Assembly (NCBI RefSeq): GCF_001428435.1
Contig: NZ_LMSO01000001.1
Span: forward strand, 719,656-783,655
Length of the DNA: 64,000 nucleotides
Source of the DNA: Arthrobacter sp. Soil782
GTDB lineage: Bacteria; Actinomycetota; Actinomycetes; Actinomycetales; Micrococcaceae
Direction of reading: 5' to 3'
Part shown: piece after piece, positions 49,734-57,921 of the stretch
Position numbering within the stretch: position 1 is the first letter of the stretch
How the letters are laid out: every line of letters starts with the position of its first letter
Program-made: the position numbers and the translations under genes
Notes under the pieces: model-generated
Seen by the model: only the letters and a program-made list of their open reading frames with translations
Told to the model about the DNA's origin: nothing
Database searches by the model: none

Positions 49734-49765
49734 GCGCCGTGCGGGTCGCACGGGCCGCACGGCGC
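49734..49765. terminator. 10-bp GC-rich hairpin
   Basis: GCGCCGTGCG (49734-49743) and CGCACGGCGC (49756-49765) pair perfectly around 12 nt. It follows repeat B copy 3 and lies 38 nt before the next start, so it may be a 5'-UTR structure. There is no T-run. Confidence 0.35.
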
Positions 49766-49803
49766 ACGCCGGCGCGATAGCCTTAAGGGAGGAGAGGGGA
49801 CCG

Positions 49804-50112
49804 ATGCAACGCGCGCACAGGCATGACGAACTTACGGCAATGATCGAATGGCCGCGACCCTTGAGCCCGCAGGCACTCAAGATCATCAAGAACGTCCTGC
49901 TCGGTGTGCTGGTTGTCACCGCGCTCGTGCAGATCATTCCGTTTCAGGTGCTCGGCGGTCTGGTCAACCACCTCTTCACGATTCTCCTCCTCCTGTCCTG
50001 GGCCGGACCGGCGCGGCGCTTCCTGCGGCGACGAGCCGCTGAACGCAACGGCGACACCAACGAGGGACGAAACGAAGAACGCGAGGGACCGGCAGCGCCC
50101 GAGGAAAAGTAG
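49804..50112 (+). CDS. small two-helix membrane protein
   Basis: This 102-residue protein has a GAGGGGA ribosome site directly before ATG 49804. After a short polar start, two adjacent hydrophobic segments (IIKNVLLGVLVVTALVQI and VLGGLVNHLFTILLLLSW, about 28-66) form a hairpin. The C-terminal third is charged (RRRAAERNGDTNEGRNEER). The function is unknown. It converges on the GH3 gene with 18 nt between stops. Confidence 0.6.
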   Translation: MQRAHRHDELTAMIEWPRPLSPQALKIIKNVLLGVLVVTALVQIIPFQVLGGLVNHLFTILLLLSWAGPARRFLRRRAAERNGDTNEGRNEEREGPAAPEEK

Positions 50113-50130
50113 CCAGCAACCGGAACCGAA

Positions 50131-52935
50131 TCAGGGTTCAGGAACCAGAAGCTCGCTCACGGTGACGCCCCCTTCAATAACCAGCCGGACCACCGCCGGC
50201 ATGGCATCAGACCCCCCCGCAAGAGGAATCTCCACGTCCCCGGCGTAGCCGGCCGCAACGAACGCCGCACCCCATTCCCGCCAGGTATCCGCAGGCCCGG
50301 GCACCACAATCCGCAGCAACCCACCGGCACTCCGGGCAACGCGCACCGAGACCGACGCCGGCGCAGCCCCGCCCCACCCGCGGTAAGTCAGCAAAGCACG
50401 CAGCAGGGCGGGGTCGGCGACGGTCACGGCAGTCCCCTGCAGGGGCGTCTCCGGCACCAGCAGCGCGTTTACGGATTCGTCGAAGAGTTCAGCCCGGATC
50501 CAGGAGCCACGCCTCCGCGCCGGACTACCCGAGCCGGACACCACGAGGGCAACCGCCAACGGCAGGTCCACCGCGGAACGTCCAATCAGCAGGTCATACG
50601 TTCCCGGCTCCACCAGCATTCGCCCCGCAGCCGGGCTGAAGACTGCAAGTTTCTCCTCTGCCACCGGAATCGAAACCACCGTCCGTTCCCCTGGCTTCAG
50701 CGACACCCTCGCGTGCGCAACAAGCCGCCGCCTGGGGTAGCCCGGCAGATCCGAGGTGCCATACACCTGCACCAGTTCATGAACATCCCGCCCACCGGCG
50801 TTCCGCACGGACACCGCGAGCGCACCGTCACCATACGATGCCGACTCGTACTCCACAGCTGCGTAACCCAGCCCGTGACCCAGCGGGTAGAGCGGTTCAG
50901 CAGTGCTGTAGGAATAGGTGGACCGGGACCCGATGATGTCGTAGTCGAGGATGTCAGCGAGGTCCGCATCCCGCGCCCACCACGTCTGCGGCAGCCGCCC
51001 GGATGGTTCATGGTCACCGCTGAGCACGTCCGCCACTCCGCGCCCGAGCTCCTGCCCTCCGTGCGAGGACCACACAATTGACGGCACCCCCGCCAGCTCC
51101 CCGAGCGCGTAGGGGTAGGACGAGACGATCACCAGCACCGTCCGCGGATTCGCCTCCCGCACCACCCGGATCAGCTCCTGCTCACTCTGCGGCAGGTCCA
51201 GCGTAGTGCGGTCGATTGTCTCCCGCCCGCCCAGATGCGGATCATTACCGACGACGACGACGGCGACATCCGCTGACGCCGCTGCCTTGCGTGCCGCTTC
51301 AGCTCCGGACCGGATGGTGCGCAGGGCGAAGCGGTCCGCGTCCTGCTCGGATCCCGTCACGAGCACGGCGCTGCCTGTTCCTTCCTCCACCCGGACCCAC
51401 TTTCCGGAAGCAATGTGCCGCAGGGCGACCGAACCCTCAACTGAGCGGTGCAGCGCGAACGTCTCCTGAACCACCCAGCCACCAACCCGCTCCGAGGTGG
51501 CACGGAGATACCCGCTCTCACCCGAGACAAAGCGTCCGTTCACCGAGGACCGCAGCGTGTACTCGCCATTCCCCCAGTCCTTGAGCACAAGTGATTCCGC
51601 AGAACCCGGTGACCCCGCCAAAGCTGTCAGCGCCGCAGAGCCATCCGGCACTCCCACATACCGGTTGGTGCGGGTGCTGCGAAGCGCAACGAGGTCCAGC
51701 CCTTCCTCCGCGATCACGCTGCCGTACCGCTCCTCGATGCCGGCCGCGATACTCACGGGATGCACGAGAGTTCCGCTGTACCAGTCGCTCAGCACGTGGG
51801 CCCCCAGCGATCCGATGACGGCGATGGCGCCCGGCTCGTCCCGCAGGGGAAGGATAGGACCGGCATCAGCTGAGATTCCAACGGAGGAAGCGGCGTTGCG
51901 GAGAACCACTACGGACTTCCGAGCCGCCTCCCGGGCAAGGGCAGCGTGCTCGGGAGTCAGAAGCTCATCCGCAGGGATCGACCCATACACGCCGCCGTCG
52001 GACTCGAACTCGCCCGTGCGTTCGCGCAGGGTCAGCAAGCGAAGGACCGCCGCGTCGATATCCGCAACAGAGATGAGCCCACGTTCCAGCGCCTCCTCAA
52101 GGTAGGCAATGGACGGCGCGGAGTCGTCGCCGTCGTCCGTGAAACTGTCAACGCCGGCACGCAGGGCAGCTGCGTAGGCAGAAGCGCCGTCGTCGAAATA
52201 CTTCTCGGCCGTGAACAGGGAGGACGGTGCGCCGGCGTCCGTCACGACAGCGAGTGAGTCGCCATTGCGCCACGTGCGCAGGTGTTCGGCCACCAGATCG
52301 GAGACGTGTGCGGGCCGCCCGTTGACCAGGTTGTAGGACAGCATGACGGCGCCCGCGGCACCCGATTCGATGGGAAGCCGGTAAGCGGGCAGTTCGTATT
52401 CGTGCAGGACGCGCGGCGGCAGCTGGCTTGAGGTGACGTTGCGGTCGCGCTCATTGTTGTAGCCGAGGAAGTGCTTCAGCGTAGGGACGGTCAGCCACTG
52501 CTCGGCGGAATCACCCTTTAGGCCTTCACAGTAAGCGGTGGCCAGCGAAGCAGTGAGCCCGGAATCCTCCGAAAATCCCTCCTCATTCCGCCCCCACAGC
52601 GGGTGCCGGAGCGGATTGACCACGGGCGCCCAGACGTTCAGGCTCACGGTCGGATCGGCGGCCTTTTTTGCGCGCATCTCGACGCCGACAGCCCGCCCCA
52701 CCCGCCGCAGCAGGTCCTCGTCCCAGCTGGCCGCGAGACCGACGGTCTGCGGAAAGACCGTCGCGTCACCGAGCCAGGCAACCCCGTGCGCCGCCTCCGC
52801 GCCGGTATGGAAGTAGGCCAGACCGGCGTCGGGAAGTGCCGGCGAGTGCTGATGGAGTAGGGCGATCTTCTCGGCCCGGGAGAGCGTTGCGAGGATGCCC
52901 TGCGCGGTACGGACGGCCAAACGGGTTTCGGTCAC
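50131..52935 (-). CDS. GH3 beta-glucosidase/xylosidase with inserted beta-trefoil-like domain
   Basis: This 934-residue GH3 enzyme is longer than usual (about 700-850). KHFLGYNNER (154-163) and nucleophile Asp233 (VVTDAGAPSS) mark the barrel. The second alpha/beta domain is split by an insertion at about 414-543 with fascin/ricin-like repeats (RYVGVPDGS, GEYTLRSSVNGRFVSG, GSVALRHIASGKWV). An FnIII-like domain follows (about 697-800) and a further beta-rich tail ends the protein. The insertion may bind carbohydrate near the active site. It starts at GTG 52935, has no signal peptide, and faces the importer operon. Substrates are probably imported beta-glucosides or xylosides. Confidence 0.85.
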   Translation of the reverse strand: MTETRLAVRTAQGILATLSRAEKIALLHQHSPALPDAGLAYFHTGAEAAHGVAWLGDATVFPQTVGLAASWDEDLLRRVGRAVGVEMRAKKAADPTVSLNVWAPVVNPLRHPLWGRNEEGFSEDSGLTASLATAYCEGLKGDSAEQWLTVPTLKHFLGYNNERDRNVTSSQLPPRVLHEYELPAYRLPIESGAAGAVMLSYNLVNGRPAHVSDLVAEHLRTWRNGDSLAVVTDAGAPSSLFTAEKYFDDGASAYAAALRAGVDSFTDDGDDSAPSIAYLEEALERGLISVADIDAAVLRLLTLRERTGEFESDGGVYGSIPADELLTPEHAALAREAARKSVVVLRNAASSVGISADAGPILPLRDEPGAIAVIGSLGAHVLSDWYSGTLVHPVSIAAGIEERYGSVIAEEGLDLVALRSTRTNRYVGVPDGSAALTALAGSPGSAESLVLKDWGNGEYTLRSSVNGRFVSGESGYLRATSERVGGWVVQETFALHRSVEGSVALRHIASGKWVRVEEGTGSAVLVTGSEQDADRFALRTIRSGAEAARKAAASADVAVVVVGNDPHLGGRETIDRTTLDLPQSEQELIRVVREANPRTVLVIVSSYPYALGELAGVPSIVWSSHGGQELGRGVADVLSGDHEPSGRLPQTWWARDADLADILDYDIIGSRSTYSYSTAEPLYPLGHGLGYAAVEYESASYGDGALAVSVRNAGGRDVHELVQVYGTSDLPGYPRRRLVAHARVSLKPGERTVVSIPVAEEKLAVFSPAAGRMLVEPGTYDLLIGRSAVDLPLAVALVVSGSGSPARRRGSWIRAELFDESVNALLVPETPLQGTAVTVADPALLRALLTYRGWGGAAPASVSVRVARSAGGLLRIVVPGPADTWREWGAAFVAAGYAGDVEIPLAGGSDAMPAVVRLVIEGGVTVSELLVPEP

Positions 52936-52963
52936 GAAAAAGTTCCGATCCTTGGGAGAATTG

Positions 52964-52977
52964 TTTAAGCGCTTGCA
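52964..52977. promoter_or_regulatory. LacI-type operator with AAGCGCTT core (GH3 side)
   Basis: TTTAAGCGCTTGCA contains the palindrome AAGCGCTT (52967-52974), 32 nt upstream of the GH3 start. The core matches sites at 53074 and 57868, suggesting control by the LacI encoded at 56798. Confidence 0.5.
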
Positions 52978-53036
52978 CAGCGCTGTTCGACCACCATGCT
53001 GACATTACGCGCTGTGATACGCAACACAGTTTCCTA

Positions 53037-53050
53037 TTGTCTCGAGACAA
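53037..53050. promoter_or_regulatory. unassigned 14-bp perfect palindrome TTGTCTCGAGACAA
   Basis: This perfect palindrome lies midway in the divergent GH3/importer promoter region, 24 nt before the AAGCGCTT site. Its sequence differs from the LacI-type sites, so a second regulator may act here. No second copy was noticed. Confidence 0.4.
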
Positions 53051-53073
53051 AAGATGCCCTACGGTTGGATCAA

Positions 53074-53087
53074 TCGAAGCGCTTCGA
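53074..53087. promoter_or_regulatory. LacI-type operator TCGAAGCGCTTCGA (importer side)
   Basis: This perfect 14-bp palindrome lies 87-100 nt upstream of the binding-protein start. It shares the AAGCGCTT core with 52967-52974 and 57868-57877, and also resembles common LacI/GalR operators. Confidence 0.65.
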
Positions 53088-53173
53088 CTAATCGACCCGG
53101 ACGACGCGCCGCCAATTCTGATTGCAACCATGCAAGCGCCCTATCGGCGCGCCTGGACACGAAGGAGTGCACC

Positions 53174-54847
53174 ATGCCAAACATCTCGGACGCCGCGAAC
53201 GGCACAACTACCCGCAAGCCCCTCGGTCGCCGGTCTTTCCTCGGCCTGCTGGGCGGAGCTGCCTTCTTCGCCGCCTCCCCGGCACTGTTGACCGCATGCA
53301 GCACCGGTGCGTCAGCTCCGCAAGCAACGACGGCGGGCGGGTTGGCGGAAGCCGTCGCCAAGCTGGTGCCCAAGTACATTCCGATGAATCTGGTCCAGCC
53401 GGACATCCCGGGTGTCAACGGGTCCACGCCGGGATTCACTACAATCCCCACCCAACTGGTGAAGTCCGTCCCGAAGCCTCCCGGAAGCGGCGGCACCTAC
53501 ACGGCCATGTCGCCCGCGTGGTGGGCCATTCCCCGCGGCCTGCCGGACAACGCGTACTACCAGGCGGTGAATGAGCGCCTTGGCGCCACCGTCGAGTTCC
53601 AGGCCAATGACGGCAATACCTACGGCGATAAAATCCAGACCGTCCTCGCCTCCCCGCGCGACGTTCCCGACTGGGTGGTCATCCCCTCCTGGAACATCCC
53701 GCCGCGGTTCGGACAGGCAGCCAAGGGTCTGTTCACGGACCTCTCCCCCTACCTCGCGGGCGACAAGGTCGAGAAGTACCCCAACCTCGCCAACATTCCG
53801 ACGGCAGCGTGGAAGTACAGCTGCTTCGAGGGCGGACTCTACGGTCTGCCCATGCCTACGCCGCTGGTCAATGACGCGTTCTTTTACCGCACGGACCTGT
53901 TCGAGGAGATGGGACTCGAACAGCCGAAGACCGCAGATGAATACATCACCATCGCCAAGGAAATCACTGACCCGTCGAAGAACCGCTGGGGTTCCGAGGA
54001 CGTCTGGAACGGCGCGCAGATCATGCACGGGGTCGTCCCAAAGTGGAAGCTCGTGGACGGCACGCTGGTGAACAAGTTCGAGACCGAGGAATACCGGGCC
54101 GCCCTCGAGTGGATCATCAAGCTCTTCAAGTCCGGCGCTGTCCACCCGGACGCTGTTGCGGGCAACGCCCAGCAGGCAAAGCCGCGCTTCGAGTCCGGTG
54201 CCACGCTGATGACGGTCGACGGCGTCGGCGGCTGGCACGAGGCACTCGGCCGCGTACTGCCCACCAACCCGGACTTCAACATGCAGCCGATGGACTTCTT
54301 TGCGCCCGACGGCGGTGATCCCACCCTATTCAGCGGCCAACCGGCCGGAATCTTCAGTTTCATCAAAAAGACTGGGGACACCGCAAGGATTGAAGAACTC
54401 CTGGCACTTGCGAACTTCATGGCCGCACCCTTCGGAACGGAAGAGAACCTCCTCATCACCAGCGGCGTCGAGGGCAAGCACTTCACGCGCGACGCCCAGA
54501 ACATCCCGCAGATGACTGACCTCGGACGCGCGGAAGTCACGAGCACGTACCAGTTCCTCGTCAGCCCGCCCACCGTCAACTCGCAGGTCCAGTATCCCGG
54601 CTTCGTCGAGGCCAAGACCGAGTGGGAAGCCCGCCAGGCCCCCTTCGTGCAGGAAGACGTCTTCTTCGGCATGCAGATCCAGGAGCCGCCGCAGTACGGA
54701 TCCCTCGGCGCACCGTTCGACGACCTCGCCAAGGACATCGCCCGCGGCCGCAAGAGCCTCAAGGATCTGGATTCGGAGATTGCCACCTGGAAGCAGAACG
54801 GCGGCGAAAAACTCCGCGAGTTCTACGCCGGCTTCCTGACCGCATAG
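53174..54847 (+). CDS. extracellular solute-binding protein with Tat-type lipoprotein signal (LplA-like)
   Basis: This 557-residue binding protein starts at ATG 53174 after AAGGAG (53162-53167). Its signal RRSFLGLLGGAAFFAASP has the twin-arginine pattern, and LLTACS provides a lipobox, so it may be exported folded and lipidated. The mature part is longer than CUT1 binding proteins (about 400-440) and resembles LplA-type proteins that deliver larger oligosaccharides. Two LplB/LplC-like permeases follow directly. The adjacent GH3 and GH31 enzymes suggest xylose-decorated glucan oligosaccharides. Confidence 0.88.
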   Translation: MPNISDAANGTTTRKPLGRRSFLGLLGGAAFFAASPALLTACSTGASAPQATTAGGLAEAVAKLVPKYIPMNLVQPDIPGVNGSTPGFTTIPTQLVKSVPKPPGSGGTYTAMSPAWWAIPRGLPDNAYYQAVNERLGATVEFQANDGNTYGDKIQTVLASPRDVPDWVVIPSWNIPPRFGQAAKGLFTDLSPYLAGDKVEKYPNLANIPTAAWKYSCFEGGLYGLPMPTPLVNDAFFYRTDLFEEMGLEQPKTADEYITIAKEITDPSKNRWGSEDVWNGAQIMHGVVPKWKLVDGTLVNKFETEEYRAALEWIIKLFKSGAVHPDAVAGNAQQAKPRFESGATLMTVDGVGGWHEALGRVLPTNPDFNMQPMDFFAPDGGDPTLFSGQPAGIFSFIKKTGDTARIEELLALANFMAAPFGTEENLLITSGVEGKHFTRDAQNIPQMTDLGRAEVTSTYQFLVSPPTVNSQVQYPGFVEAKTEWEARQAPFVQEDVFFGMQIQEPPQYGSLGAPFDDLAKDIARGRKSLKDLDSEIATWKQNGGEKLREFYAGFLTA

Positions 54848-54855
54848 CACCGGCC

Positions 54856-55863
54856 ATGACCACCACAGATTTCATCCGCCGCGGCAACCGGGCGGCAGGC
54901 AAGCACGACGACGACGTCACGACCTTGCCCGCCCCGCCGCCTGTCCGGCGCAAGCAGGGTTTGAAAGCCCGGTTCCGCCGCGACCGCTCGCTGGTCCTGA
55001 TGGCACTTCCCGTCGTCGTCCTTCTGGTTGTGTTTGCCTACGTGCCCTTGCTCGGCAATGTGGTCGCGTTCCAGAGTTACTCGCCGTTCATCGGTATCCC
55101 GGCCAGCCCCTGGGTGGGCCTGGAGAACTTCGCGCGGGTGTTCGGCGATCCGAACTTCTGGAACGCAGTCCGCAACACGCTGGTCATCACGGGCTTCCAG
55201 CTCGTGTTCTTCTTTCCCGTCCCGATTGCGCTGGCACTGCTGCTCAACTCCCTGCTTCGGCCGGCGATGCGTGCCACCATCCAGGCGATCGTCTACCTCC
55301 CGCACTTCTTCTCATGGGTGCTCGTGGTGTCCGTCTTCCAGCAACTGCTGGGCGGCGCGGGGCTCCTGAGTCAGATGCTCCGGGCCAATGGCTGGAGCGG
55401 CATGGACATCATGACCAACCCGGACACGTTCCTGTTCCTCATCACGTCCCAGGCGGTCTGGAAGGACGCGGGGTGGGGAATCATCGTCTTCCTGGCCGCC
55501 CTGGCCGCCATTGACCCCGAGCAGTACGAGGCAGCGGCCGTCGATGGCGCCAACCGGTGGCGCCGCATGTGGCACGTGACGCTTCCGGGGCTGCGGTCCG
55601 TCATCGTCCTGCTGCTCATCCTGCGGCTGGGCGACGCACTGACAGTCGGGTTCGAGCAAATGATCCTGCAGCGCGACGCCGTGGGCGCCGAGGCTGCAGA
55701 GGTGCTGGACACCTTCGTCTACTACACCGGCATCCAGAACGGTGATTGGAGCTACGCGGCTGCCGCCGGGCTCATCAAGGGCGTCATCTCGCTCGGGCTC
55801 ATTCTCGCCGCCAACAAGGTGGCCCATCTCTTCGGTGAAAACGGGGTGTATTCCAAGTCATGA
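54856..55863 (+). CDS. ABC transporter permease (LplB-like)
   Basis: This 335-residue permease starts at ATG 54856 (MTTTDFIRRGNRAAG), 8 nt after the binding-protein stop. A ~50-residue charged cytosolic tail precedes six helices. The EAA loop is YEAAAVDGANRWRRMWHV (about residues 223-240), the LplB pattern. It overlaps the next gene by 4 nt. It forms the channel with the LplC-like partner; no ATPase gene is present. Confidence 0.9.
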   Translation: MTTTDFIRRGNRAAGKHDDDVTTLPAPPPVRRKQGLKARFRRDRSLVLMALPVVVLLVVFAYVPLLGNVVAFQSYSPFIGIPASPWVGLENFARVFGDPNFWNAVRNTLVITGFQLVFFFPVPIALALLLNSLLRPAMRATIQAIVYLPHFFSWVLVVSVFQQLLGGAGLLSQMLRANGWSGMDIMTNPDTFLFLITSQAVWKDAGWGIIVFLAALAAIDPEQYEAAAVDGANRWRRMWHVTLPGLRSVIVLLLILRLGDALTVGFEQMILQRDAVGAEAAEVLDTFVYYTGIQNGDWSYAAAAGLIKGVISLGLILAANKVAHLFGENGVYSKS

Positions 55864-56783
55864 CAACGATCATCAAGCCAGCCCGGCCCCGCCGTAGCGG
55901 TCCTTCGCGGCCCGCGTGGGAAGAAGAACCGGGAATTGCGACCAAGGCGGGAAAGGTAGTGATCCTGACCCTCGTGGTGCTCGCAGTCCTCGGCCCGCTC
56001 TACACCATCCTGCTCACGAGCATCTCGTCACAGGGCACCATCACCCAGGCGGGCGGCCTCGTCCTCATCCCGGGTGAATTCTCACTCGACGCGTACCGCC
56101 AGATCCTGAACGGCGGCGTGGTGACCCGCGCCGTGCTGGTGAGTGTCGGCATCACCGTCACCGGAACCCTGCTCAGCATGGTGGTGTCGATCCTGTGCGC
56201 CTACGGCCTCTCACGGCCGGGCTCCTTTGCTCATACGCCGATCCTGTTCACCCTGCTGATCACGATGTTCTTCAGCGCCGGAATGATCCCGTCCTACCTG
56301 CTGGTTTCCGGCCTCGGCCTCATCAACTCCTACTGGGCACTGATCCTGCCGAGTGCGGTGTCCGTCTTCAACATCATCATCCTGCGCGGATTCTTCATGG
56401 GGATTGACCGCGGCATCCTCGACAGCGCGCGCATCGACGGGGCCAGCGAGTGGCGCATCCTCGCCCAGATCGTGCTGCCCATGTCCAAGGCGGTGACTGC
56501 CGTGATCGCGCTGTTCTACGGCGTCGGCTACTGGAACGCCTTCTTCAACGCGGTGCTCTACATCAATGACAGCTCCAAGAACCCACTACAGGTGGTACTG
56601 CGCTCCTACGTGCTGCAGGGTGTGTCCGTGCCGGGGCAGATCGACGTCGGCCAGGGCGTGGCGCCATCGCTCGCCCTGCAGATGGCGGTCATCGTGATCG
56701 CCATGGTGCCGATCCTCATGGTCTACCCGTTTGTGCAGAAGCACTTCACCAAGGGCGTCATGATCGGCGCGGTGAAAGGATGA
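55860..56783 (+). CDS. ABC transporter permease (LplC-like)
   Basis: This 307-residue partner permease has six helices and an EAA loop LDSARIDGASEWRILAQIVLP (split: about 184-203). The C-terminus VYPFVQKHFTKGVMIGAVKG is the conserved end of LplC-like proteins. It is translationally coupled to the LplB-like gene; its stop lies 14 nt from the convergent LacI gene end. Confidence 0.9.
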   Translation: MTTIIKPARPRRSGPSRPAWEEEPGIATKAGKVVILTLVVLAVLGPLYTILLTSISSQGTITQAGGLVLIPGEFSLDAYRQILNGGVVTRAVLVSVGITVTGTLLSMVVSILCAYGLSRPGSFAHTPILFTLLITMFFSAGMIPSYLLVSGLGLINSYWALILPSAVSVFNIIILRGFFMGIDRGILDSARIDGASEWRILAQIVLPMSKAVTAVIALFYGVGYWNAFFNAVLYINDSSKNPLQVVLRSYVLQGVSVPGQIDVGQGVAPSLALQMAVIVIAMVPILMVYPFVQKHFTKGVMIGAVKG

Positions 56784-56797
56784 CGGCGTTGTGCAGG

Positions 56798-57811
56798 TCA
56801 GCGCGCGCTCGACGTCTCCCGCTGGACCAGCGTCGGAACGATCAGCCGCACCTCAACCGGCTTGTCCGAGTTGAGCCGGTCCATGACCATTTCCACGGCG
56901 GCGCGGCCGATGTCGTGCGCCGGAATGGAGACGGCAGTCCATGGCCTGGCGGCGGCGAGCGCCACGTCCTCCGGGGCAATCACTACTACCGAAATGTCCT
57001 CGGGAATGTGCAGGCCGCGCCCGGCCAGGGCCTCATGCAGCAGCGGCAGCAGTCCCTCGTTATGCACCACGAGGGCAGTGACTGCGGTGGCGCCGCCGTC
57101 GTCGAGCACTGCAGTGAGCGCCTCGGTGAGGGCTAGCATGGAAGCCTCGCAGGCACGCAGCGTAGAGCTGACACCGGCGGCATCGCAGGCCTCGGTGAAA
57201 CCCTTGCGGGCGCGGTCGGCGTACGTGGCGTGGCGCTCAAGGGAGGCCTGCGGGGATCCGATGAAACCGATACTGCGGTGATTCAGGTCCACCAGGTGCC
57301 GGACCGCCGTCCGGGAGGCGCCCGCGAAGTCGAAGTCAACGCAGCTGAGCCCCTGCGGATCATCCGGGAGGCCGATCAGCACTGCCGGCTTGCGCAGTTT
57401 GGCGAGCAGGGGGATGCGCGGATCGCGCGCTTCGATGTCCATCATCAGCAGTCCGTCCACCATGGACTGCGACGTGACGCGTTCCAGCCCGCCGGCGTCG
57501 TCCTGGGTCAGGAGAAGGACGTCCTGGTTGTAGGTGCGCGCCGTGGTGACCACGGCTGCCACGAACTGCATAATCACGCTGACGTTCACGTCCGCACGGA
57601 GCGGCGCCATCAGTCCCAGCACGTTGGAGCGGTTGGAGGCGAGCGCCCGGGCACCGGAATGGGGGCTGTAATCGAGCTTCCGGATTGCACTCTGAACAGC
57701 CAGCCGGGTCTCTTCGGAGATGGTTCGCTTCCCGCTCAGTACGTAGGAAACAGTGCTCAGCGATACCCCGGCTTCCCGGGCGACATCATTCATGGTGGCC
57801 ACGGCTTCCAT
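56798..57811 (-). CDS. LacI-family repressor of the GH3/GH31 locus
   Basis: This 337-residue LacI protein has the helix-turn-helix MNDVAREAGVSLSTVSYVLSG directly after MEAVAT. ATG 57811 is chosen; an upstream ATG at 57853 overlaps the divergent promoter and adds Glu/Arg-rich residues not seen in the family. The effector domain has VLGLMAPLRADVNVS and GFIGSPQASLERH. It probably binds AAGCGCTT palindromes before GH3, the importer and GH31. The inducer is unknown, perhaps a xylose-containing oligosaccharide. Confidence 0.87.
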   Translation of the reverse strand: MEAVATMNDVAREAGVSLSTVSYVLSGKRTISEETRLAVQSAIRKLDYSPHSGARALASNRSNVLGLMAPLRADVNVSVIMQFVAAVVTTARTYNQDVLLLTQDDAGGLERVTSQSMVDGLLMMDIEARDPRIPLLAKLRKPAVLIGLPDDPQGLSCVDFDFAGASRTAVRHLVDLNHRSIGFIGSPQASLERHATYADRARKGFTEACDAAGVSSTLRACEASMLALTEALTAVLDDGGATAVTALVVHNEGLLPLLHEALAGRGLHIPEDISVVVIAPEDVALAAARPWTAVSIPAHDIGRAAVEMVMDRLNSDKPVEVRLIVPTLVQRETSSAR

Positions 57812-57867
57812 CCTAGCTTCGACACGCTTCGATTCGTATTCGTAACGATTCAACCGTCCGCGAAAGA

Positions 57868-57877
57868 GAAGCGCTTC
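57868..57877. promoter_or_regulatory. LacI-type operator GAAGCGCTTC (GH31 side)
   Basis: This perfect 10-bp palindrome lies between divergent lacI and GH31 genes, 45 nt upstream of the GH31 start, and shares the AAGCGCTT core with the two sites at 53.0 kb. A related half-site (CGCTTCGA) lies near 57828-57835. Confidence 0.6.
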
Positions 57878-57921
57878 GACACCGACACACCAACTTTGAA
57901 CGCACCATCTGAAGGAACATC

